Source: an uncultured Eubacteriales bacterium (GTDB lineage Bacteria > Bacillota > Clostridia > Oscillospirales > Oscillospiraceae). Taken from it: 8,594 nucleotides of DNA. The notes under the pieces were generated by a model. It was not told where the DNA came from, did no database searches, and worked only from the letters and a program-made list of their open reading frames with translations. Location: contig USAC01000079.1 in the NCBI GenBank assembly GCA_900552475.1, forward strand, positions 1 through 8,594, in the 5' to 3' direction. The position numbers and the translations under genes are program-made. Shown piece after piece: positions 1 to 4,812 of this stretch (positions are counted from its first letter, which is position 1; each line of letters starts with the position of its first letter).

Positions 1-46
1 GCATGAGCATTTCAAACGCACGGCTGCTGCCGTTCGTAAAGTACAT
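1..46 (-). CDS. N-terminal fragment of an unidentified protein (runs off the left edge)
   Basis: The minus strand has an ATG at 46-44 preceded by GAAAGGAGGTG, a near-perfect Shine-Dalgarno sequence about 8 bases upstream. The frame then reads MYFTNGSSRAFEMLM to the window edge, so only 15 codons are visible. I do not recognise the family. The start is credible because of the ribosome binding site. No promoter fits in the roughly 30 bases between this start and the terminator at 79-114, so transcription probably arrives through that terminator from the pyruvate kinase side or from within 120-293. That makes the gene a candidate target of attenuation. Confidence 0.6.
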   Translation of the reverse strand, partial: MYFTNGSSRAFEMLM

Positions 47-78
47 TGTGGCTGCACCTCCTTTCAGATTTGGGCAGG

Positions 79-114
79 AAAAAACGCCGTAGACTTTTCT
101 CAAAATCTACGGCG
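79..114 (-). terminator. Intrinsic terminator or attenuator on the minus strand
   Basis: CGCCGTAGA (85-93) pairs perfectly with TCTACGGCG (106-114). TTTT (95-98) pairs with AAAA (102-105) across one bulged base, leaving a 3-base loop. On the minus strand the stem is followed at once by six U (A6 at 79-84). On the plus strand no T-run follows, so it acts on minus-strand transcripts. It lies about 180 bases past the pyruvate kinase stop but only about 30 bases before the next minus-strand start codon. It may simply end the pyk transcript, or it may be a regulated attenuator for the partial gene at 1-46. Confidence 0.8.
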
Positions 115-119
115 TGGGC

Positions 120-293
120 GTATGCGAAAAGGGATGCTGACTTGCGGCAACATTCCTTTTGACGCTTGGTTATTCAATTTTTGAACCAACCTGTTTGCCC
201 TCTGCCCTTAAAAGCGTTGATTTTACTGGGTTTCTACTTGTTTTCCTATGTCAACGCTCTTTACGGCGCGGGCCTTCCGATTTCTCCCGAGGA
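120..293 (-). ncRNA. Candidate structured leader or 3' UTR RNA, no known family recognised
   Basis: This stretch is richer in A+T than the flanking genes and contains three inverted repeats that can fold in a minus-strand RNA. They are 251-258 with 213-220 (8 bp, 30-base loop, then a weak U-run); 166-189 (TTGGTT with AACCAA, inner CAA/TTG); and 127-160 (AAAAGG with CCTTTT, then a 6-bp stem). In that last stem one pair is G-U as minus-strand RNA but C-A on the plus strand, which favours a minus-strand RNA. The strong terminator at 79-114 follows. I looked for T-box, SAM, TPP, FMN, glycine, guanidine, fluoride and c-di-GMP core motifs and saw none. Confidence 0.4.
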
Positions 294-2033
294 TTACTGC
301 GGCAGCGTCTGCACAACGCCGCGGGCGCAGTCGACTGAGACCATCACCCCGTCCTTGAGCCGCCGCGTCGCATCCGTCGCGTCGAGCAGGACGGGCTTTC
401 CGAGCAGAAGCCCCACCGTCGCCGTGTGGCAATCGGGGCTGGCCTCCTCGCTGATGATCGCCGCCGCCTCGCGCAGATACGGCAGCATGTCATTCGTCGT
501 GTACGGCACGACGAGCACGTCGCCGCTGCGGAACTTCTGCGGCACCTCGTCCGTCGTGCGGCACACGCACAGCGGGCCGGAGGTCTGCTGCGTGCCGATG
601 CCCACGGCGTTCACGAGCGAGCCACCCACCTGCTGCACGCGGATCATGTTCGTCGTTCCGGAGATGCCCACCGGCACGCCCGCCGTCACGACCACGAGGT
701 CGCCCCGGCGCACAAGCCCCGCCTGCTCCGCCGACCGGACGGCGAGGTCGACCAGCTCATCACTGCTGCTTGCGCGCGGCATGGTGATCGGCTCGACGCC
801 CCAGTAGAGCGCCATCTGCCGCTGCACCTGCTCGTCGAGCAGCAGCGCCACGCTCAGCGTATCCGGGCGGAAGCGGCTGACCATCTGGGCGGTGATGCCC
901 GCCTGACTGACCGTCAGGATGGCGTCCGCGCCGATGTCCATCGCCGTGGTGCAGGCGGCGTGCGCCGTCGCGGCGGTGATGGACAGGTGCGCCTTCCCCG
1001 CGACGGGGGCCAGCGCACCGCCGCGCATGTTCGTCTCCGTCTTGCGCGCGATGGCATCCATCGTGCGCACGGCTTCGACTGGGTACTTGCCCGCCGCAGT
1101 CTCGCCGGAGAGCATGATCGCGCTCGTACCGTCGTAAATCGCGTTGGCGACGTCCGTGATTTCCGCGCGGGTCGGGCGGGGATTCTCGATCATCGAGTCG
1201 AGCATCTGCGTCGCGGTGATGACCGGCTTGCCGCAGGCCACGCACTGGGCGATCATGTTCTTCTGGATGGCCGGGATCTCCGTGAAGTCGATCTCCACGC
1301 CCATGTCGCCGCGGGCGACCATGATGCCGTCCGCCTCGGCGAGGATCTCGGAGAGGTTGCTCACACCCTCCTGATTCTCGATCTTCGCGATAATGCGCAT
1401 CTTGGAGTGGCGGCTGTCGAGCAGGCGGCGTATCTCGCGCACGTCGGCGGCGCAGCGTACAAAGCTCGCCGCCACGAAGTCGAAGCCCTCCTCCACGCCG
1501 AAGAGCAGGTCGTCCTTGTCCTGCTGGCTCATATACGGCATCGAGAGCGACACGCCCGGCACGTTCACGCCCTTTTTCGTCTTCATCTCGCCGCTGTTTT
1601 CCACGCGGCAGCGGATCTCGCGCGCCGTCGTCTCCAGCACCGTCAGGCGCACCAGCCCGTCGTCGAGCAGGATCGTATCCCCGGCGTGGACGTCCTGCGG
1701 CAGCTCGCTGTAGCTGATGGCGCAGCGCGTCTCGTCGCCCACGACATCCTCGGTCGTGAGTGTGAACGTCTGCCCCGCCTGCAGGTGTACGGAGCCGTGC
1801 TCAAAGCTGCGCAGGCGTACCTCCGGCCCCTTCGTGTCGAGCATCGCCGCCACGGGCAGGTGCAGCTCCCCGCGCAGCTTCTTCACCGCGTCGAGCCGCG
1901 CCCGGTGCTCATCGTGCGTCCCGTGGGAAAAGTTGAAGCGGGCGACGTTCATCCCCGCCAGCATCATCTCGCGCAGCATGCCCTCCCCGTCCGTCGCCGG
2001 GCCGAGCGTGCAGACAATTTTCGTCTTTCTCAT
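294..2033 (-). CDS. pyk: Pyruvate kinase with extra C-terminal PEP-utiliser-like domain
   Basis: This cytoplasmic enzyme converts phosphoenolpyruvate and ADP to pyruvate and ATP, the last step of glycolysis. The 579 residues match the roughly 585-residue Bacillota form. Visible landmarks are KIVCTLGP at the N-terminus, ARFNFSHG (31-38), LDTKGPEVR (65-73), AKIENQEG (216-223) with catalytic Lys217 and metal-binding Glu219, MVARGDMG (238-245) with Asp243, and TATQMLDS plus NPRPTRAE (273-291). Glu71 stands where K+-dependent enzymes carry Glu. Residues from about 475 form the extra domain, with DCHTATVG around His536. The ATG at 2033 is chosen because AGGAG lies 8 bases upstream and KTKIVCTLGP is the usual beginning. 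The frame stays open far upstream, but that part has no family similarity and overlaps the galactokinase. The stop is TAA. Confidence 0.97.
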   Translation of the reverse strand: MRKTKIVCTLGPATDGEGMLREMMLAGMNVARFNFSHGTHDEHRARLDAVKKLRGELHLPVAAMLDTKGPEVRLRSFEHGSVHLQAGQTFTLTTEDVVGDETRCAISYSELPQDVHAGDTILLDDGLVRLTVLETTAREIRCRVENSGEMKTKKGVNVPGVSLSMPYMSQQDKDDLLFGVEEGFDFVAASFVRCAADVREIRRLLDSRHSKMRIIAKIENQEGVSNLSEILAEADGIMVARGDMGVEIDFTEIPAIQKNMIAQCVACGKPVITATQMLDSMIENPRPTRAEITDVANAIYDGTSAIMLSGETAAGKYPVEAVRTMDAIARKTETNMRGGALAPVAGKAHLSITAATAHAACTTAMDIGADAILTVSQAGITAQMVSRFRPDTLSVALLLDEQVQRQMALYWGVEPITMPRASSSDELVDLAVRSAEQAGLVRRGDLVVVTAGVPVGISGTTNMIRVQQVGGSLVNAVGIGTQQTSGPLCVCRTTDEVPQKFRSGDVLVVPYTTNDMLPYLREAAAIISEEASPDCHTATVGLLLGKPVLLDATDATRRLKDGVMVSVDCARGVVQTLPQ

Positions 2034-2066
2034 CGTTTGTTCTCCTTCCCGCTGAGCAATCACGTC

Positions 2067-2084
2067 TGCCGCTGCGCAGCGGCA
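2067..2084. repeat. Perfect 18-bp palindrome in the pyk leader
   Basis: TGCCGCTGCGCAGCGGCA is a perfect palindrome centred between 2075 and 2076. It lies between the predicted pyk transcription start (near 2103) and the pyk ribosome binding site. It could be a regulator-binding site below the pyk promoter or a hairpin in the pyk leader RNA. No T-run follows on either strand, so it is not an ordinary terminator. Confidence 0.7.
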
Positions 2085-2109
2085 AGCGGGATGTTCTCTC
2101 ATTTTCCTT

Positions 2110-2138
2110 ATTTTAACAGAGTTCCCCCGCGGAAACAA
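2110..2138 (-). promoter_or_regulatory. Predicted sigma-70/SigA-type promoter for pyk
   Basis: On the minus strand TTGTTT (2138-2133) and TAAAAT (2115-2110) are separated by exactly 17 bases. The -10 matches 5 of 6 consensus positions and the -35 matches 3 of 6. The site lies in the only AT-rich part of the pyk-galK spacer and implies a leader of about 70 bases. Confidence 0.6.
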
Positions 2139-2148
2139 GACCCACCCG

Positions 2149-2178
2149 GCGCGGCGGGGGGGTGGATTTCCGCCGCGC
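2149..2178. repeat. 9-bp inverted repeat flanking the galK -35 element
   Basis: GCGCGGCGG (2149-2157) is the reverse complement of CCGCCGCGC (2170-2178), with 12 bases between. The predicted galK -35 sits between the arms. This is a plausible operator position, but chance is not negligible in such GC-rich sequence. Confidence 0.45.
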
Positions 2179-2191
2179 GGTGCGCTATACT
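2163..2191 (+). promoter_or_regulatory. Predicted promoter for the galactokinase gene
   Basis: TGGATT (2163-2168) and TATACT (2186-2191) are separated by 17 bases. The -10 matches 5 of 6 consensus positions and the -35 is weak (3 of 6). Transcription would start near 2198, leaving a leader of about 20 bases with CGGAGGGA 8 bases before the ATG. The weak -35 may mean an activator is needed. Confidence 0.5.
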
Positions 2192-2219
2192 GGTGCCAAA
2201 CGATTCGGAGGGATATTCC

Positions 2220-3329
2220 ATGGAGCAGGTCTTTCACTTTTCCGCACCCGGCCGCGTGGAGCTCGGCGGCAACCACACCGACCACCAGCACGGCTGCGTC
2301 CTCGCCGCGGCCGTCGACCTCTAGACATCCGCGGATGTCCGCCTGACGGGCGGCGGCTCGATCCGCGTGCTCTCGGAGGGCTATGCGCCCGTGGAGATTC
2401 CGCTCCGGGACCTCACCCCGCGCCCGGAGGAGTGCGGCACGACCGCCGCCCTCGTGCGGGGCGTCGCGGCGGCGTTTGCCGCGCGCGGCGCGGCGCTCGG
2501 CGGGCTCGAGGTGCATGTGCGCTCGGACGTCGCGCCCGGCTCGGGGCTCTCGAGCTCCGCCGCGTTCGAGGTGCTGCTTGCGCGGGTGCTGAACGCCCTC
2601 TTCTGCGGCGGACGGCTCAGCCCCATCGAGCTGGCGCAGATCAGCCAGCGCGCGGAGAACGTCTATTTCGGCAAGCCCTGCGGCCTGATGGATCAGCTCG
2701 TCTCGAGCATGGGCGGTCTGGTGTACATCGACTTCGCCGACCCCGCGCAGCCCGCTGCTGAGCGCGTCAGCTTCGACTTTTCGCACTGCGGGCATGCGCT
2801 CTGCATCGTCTCCTGCGGCGCGGATCACGCGAACCTCACGGCGGACTATGCCGCGATCCCGGACGAACTCGCGCGTGTGTGCGCCGTGTTCGGGAAGACG
2901 TACCTGCGCGAGGTGGACGAGGAGGATTTCTGCCGTCAGCTCCCCGCCGTGCGCGCCGCCGCGGGCGACCGCGCCGTGCTGCGCGCGATGCACGTCTACG
3001 ACGAAAACCGCCGCGTCCGCGCCGAGGTGCAGGCGCTGCGCGCAGGCGATTTTGCGCGCTTTCTGGCGCTTGTAAACGCATCCGGCGACTCCTCGTGGGA
3101 GTACCTGCAGAACATCACGCCCGCCGGTGCCGCCGCGCGGCAGGACATGGCGCTCACGCTCGCACTCTGCCGCCGCCTACTCGCGGGGACCGGAGCCGTC
3201 CGCGTCCACGGCGGCGGGTTCGCGGGGACGGCGCTCTCCATCGTCCCGGAGGAGCGGATTCCGTGCTTCACGGCGGGGCTGGAGCGGGCGCTCGCCCCCG
3301 GCTGCTGCCGCGTGCTGCGGGTGGAGTGA
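2220..3329 (+). pseudogene. galK: Galactokinase interrupted by an in-frame TAG at codon 35
   Basis: The family phosphorylates galactose to galactose-1-phosphate (Leloir pathway). The frame has 369 codons, close to the usual 380-390, and starts at ATG 2220 with GGAGG 8 bases upstream. GHMP-kinase landmarks are intact: GRVELGGNHTDH (11-22, sugar binding), PGSGLSSSAA (106-115, phosphate binding), GLMDQL (155-160, catalytic Asp158) and HGGGFAGTALSIV (330-342). The single fault is TAG at 2322-2324, where relatives normally have Asp in an N/D-L-D-T context. The frame is otherwise open and well conserved. A restart at GTG 2367 (codon 50) has no ribosome binding site and would lose the sugar-binding motif. 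TAG also ends hypA in this window, so it is read as stop here. The gene is therefore a very recent pseudogene, a read-through case or a sequencing error. The family call is firm; its functional state is not. Confidence 0.88.
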
Positions 3330-3339
3330 TTTCTGCAAG

Positions 3340-3379
3340 GGAATTGGCGGTTGACTCGGCGTATTCTGCCTCCGGCGGG
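3340..3379 (+). repeat. Dispersed repeat, copy 1 (after galK)
   Basis: It aligns with 8519-8557 at about 31 of 40 positions with one gap. Shared blocks are GGAA, TGGCGGT, TCGGC and CCTCCGGCGGG. Each copy begins within about 25 bases of the stop codon of a plus-strand gene, though the two genes are unrelated. That favours a repeat family over shared coding ancestry. Confidence 0.55.
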
Positions 3380-3680
3380 GCCAGCGTCCCCGACGGCCCG
3401 AACGAAAGAAGAACAAGCTTCTACATTTCAGACCGGCAGCGGCGCCAGCGCAGAGACGATTCTCCATTTAGCGCCCCTTGCAAAGCACTCCCAACCGTGT
3501 GGCGTGCACCACAACAACCTGAAACGTGCGGGGCGCGCTTAGGATATACACCGTCGTGTCAGCCGATTCCCGGCCACTTCGTGACCGCCAATCGGGACAC
3601 TTCCTCGAAACCGCCTCGCTTCATCCGCCGCTGGCGGCGCTTCGGTGATTTCCAAGACCTTGGTTTTGGCGGCGTTTTTT

Positions 3681-3714
3681 GCATACTTTTTGCCGCTGTT
3701 GGCAAAAAGTATGC
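3681..3714. repeat. Perfect 14-bp hairpin with 6-base loop
   Basis: GCATACTTTTTGCC (3681-3694) pairs perfectly with GGCAAAAAGTATGC (3701-3714) around the loop GCTGTT. No U-run follows on either strand, so it is not a standard terminator. It resembles the 8557-8584 hairpin in design (a pyrimidine-rich arm, CCTCCGG next to it, AAGTCACA nearby), suggesting both belong to one repeat family. Confidence 0.7.
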
Positions 3715-3738
3715 CTCCGGAGGCAAGACAAGTCACAC

Positions 3739-3775
3739 AAAAGTGGGCAGAGCCGTCTGGCTCTGCCCACTTTTT
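3739..3775. terminator. Two-way intrinsic terminator between galK and hypB
   Basis: AAAAGTGGGCAGAGCC (3739-3754) pairs perfectly with GGCTCTGCCCACTTTT (3759-3774) around the loop GTCT, a 16-bp stem. It ends in T5 on the plus strand and T4 on the minus strand. It lies about 20 bases beyond the hypB stop and so ends the flavoprotein-hypA-hypB transcript. It can also stop plus-strand transcription from galK. Confidence 0.9.
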
Positions 3776-3793
3776 GCGTTTATCCGGCAATGA

Positions 3794-4465
3794 TTACGCC
3801 CTTTTCCAATCGGCGACCTGCCCGCGCAGCCACTCGCACCACGCGTCCACGCCCTCGCCGGTCTTGGCGGAGATGGGAAAAATCTCCAGCTTCGGGTTGC
3901 GCATGCGCGCGTACTCGACGACCTTCTCCATGTCGAAGTCGAAATACGGCAGGACATCGATCTTGTTGATGATGAGCGCGTCGCAGACCGTGAAGATCAG
4001 CGGGTATTTCAGCGGCTTGTCGTGCCCCTCCGGGACGGAGAGGATCATCGCGTTTTTCACCGCACCGGTGTCGAACTCCGCCGGGCAAACGAGGTTGCCG
4101 ACGTTCTCGAGCACGACGAGATCCAGCTCGTCCGTCCCGATCTCGCGCAGCCCCTGCTCGGTCATGCCCGCGTCGAGGTGGCACATGCCGCCCGTGTGCA
4201 GCTGGATGGACTTCACGCCCGTCTCGCTGATCGTCCGCGCGTCGACGTCCGAGTCAATGTCCGCCTCCATCACGCCCATGCGCAGCTCGCCCCGCAGGCG
4301 CTCGATCGTACGCAGGAGCGTCGTCGTCTTGCCGCTGCCGGGAGAGGACATCAGGTTCAGCAGGAACGTCCCCTTCTCCCCCAGTGCCGCGCGCACGCGC
4401 GCCGCCTCGCGGTCGTTGTCGGCAAAGACGCTCTCCTTGACCTCGATAATCTTGTATTTTTCCAT
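3794..4465 (-). CDS. hypB: Nickel-inserting GTPase HypB
   Basis: HypB is a SIMIBI-class GTPase that works with HypA to deliver Ni(II) during [NiFe]-hydrogenase maturation. The 223 residues show the P-loop SSPGSGKTT (40-48), the metal-site pair Cys95-His96 in TGGMCHLDA, Cys127 in ENVGNLVCPAEFDTG (120-134) and the guanine-specificity motif NKID (167-170). No His-rich nickel-storage stretch or N-terminal CxxCGC site is present, so it is the short chaperone form. The ATG at 4465 lies one base after the hypA stop, and GAGG within the end of hypA serves as ribosome binding site, implying translational coupling. A longer frame upstream only overlaps hypA and lacks family similarity. The stop is TAA, followed by the strong terminator at 3739-3775. 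No hypC, D, E or F is in the window. Confidence 0.95.
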   Translation of the reverse strand: MEKYKIIEVKESVFADNDREAARVRAALGEKGTFLLNLMSSPGSGKTTTLLRTIERLRGELRMGVMEADIDSDVDARTISETGVKSIQLHTGGMCHLDAGMTEQGLREIGTDELDLVVLENVGNLVCPAEFDTGAVKNAMILSVPEGHDKPLKYPLIFTVCDALIINKIDVLPYFDFDMEKVVEYARMRNPKLEIFPISAKTGEGVDAWCEWLRGQVADWKRA

Positions 4466-4466
4466 A

Positions 4467-4811
4467 CTAAATTGCCTCAATTTCCTTGATATTGATCTCG
4501 TTTCCGCGCAGGAGCCACGTCTTTTCGCTCCCGCAGTGCGGGCAGATGCGGCCATGGCGCACGGTGGGATACTCCGCGCCGCAGCCCTCGCAGTGCGTCA
4601 CGGCGGGGAGTGTCTCGATCTTCAGCGCCGCGCGCGGCAGCAGCTCCGTCCGCTTTACCGCCCAGTTCCAGCAGCTGACCAGCTCATGCGGGATGGCGCC
4701 GCTGACCTCGCCGAGCTCGAGCGTGACGGACGCGACGTCCGTCAGCTTCTGCTCGCGGCCGATCCCCTCGACGGCGCGGATGACGTGAAATACAATGCCC
4801 AGCTCGTGCAT
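4467..4811 (-). CDS. hypA: Nickel metallochaperone HypA
   Basis: HypA binds nickel and passes it to the large subunit of [NiFe] hydrogenases in partnership with HypB. At 114 residues it has the normal family length. It starts MHELGI, where Met1-His2 and the following Glu form the nickel site, so the ATG at 4811 must be the true start. An in-frame extension upstream is inside the flavoprotein gene. The zinc site is two CxxC pairs, Cys74/Cys77 (CEGC) and Cys90/Cys93 (CPHC). The segment LELGEVSGAIPHEL (31-44) matches the family core. The start codon lies one base after the flavoprotein stop. The stop is TAG at 4469-4467, which shows that TAG is a genuine stop codon in this organism. Confidence 0.95.
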   Translation of the reverse strand: MHELGIVFHVIRAVEGIGREQKLTDVASVTLELGEVSGAIPHELVSCWNWAVKRTELLPRAALKIETLPAVTHCEGCGAEYPTVRHGRICPHCGSEKTWLLRGNEINIKEIEAI

Positions 4812-4812
4812 A

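Larger units (their letters stand above)
3330..3793. other. Gene-free 464-bp region: probable dispersed repeat followed by hairpins and a terminator
   Basis: No credible gene is present: short frames here have no ribosome binding site and overlap one another. The region opens 10 bases after the galK stop with a segment repeated after the regulator gene (3340-3379 against 8519-8557). It continues with low-complexity GC-rich hairpins such as CGCCG/CGGCG at 3626-3639, then a 14-bp hairpin at 3681-3714, the palindrome GCCTCCGGAGGC at 3713-3724, the motif AAGTCACACAAAAG at 3730-3743, and the two-way terminator. Short translations of this stretch resemble spurious hypothetical proteins I associate with dispersed repeats of gut Clostridia. 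That is recollection, not a search. Confidence 0.55.

Noticed and set aside
219..254. TTGACA on the minus strand (254-249) with TAAAAT downstream as a promoter for the partial gene
   Set aside because: The spacing is 23 bases, well outside the usual 16-18, and TTGACA is part of the 213-258 inverted repeat. It remains possible but is not supported.
426..2324. A 632-codon plus-strand frame ending at the galactokinase amber codon
   Set aside because: Most of it is antisense to pyruvate kinase. Only its last 34 codons, from ATG 2220, are real galactokinase sequence.
2322..2324. TAG read as a sense codon (pyrrolysine or Gln recoding)
   Set aside because: hypA stops at TAG at its normal family length and position one base before hypB, so TAG is a normal stop here. 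No read-through signal or SECIS-like element was recognised next to the codon.
2034..2993. Upstream extension of the pyruvate kinase frame on the minus strand
   Set aside because: It would run through the promoter region and the galactokinase gene. It has no similarity to the family, and the ATG at 2033 has a good ribosome binding site and the standard N-terminus.
3351..3790. Small hypothetical proteins in the galK-hypB spacer (for example 3351-3542 plus, 3539-3790 minus)
   Set aside because: No ribosome binding sites, overlapping frames on both strands, and hairpins or terminator inside them. They are better explained as translations of a non-coding repeat.
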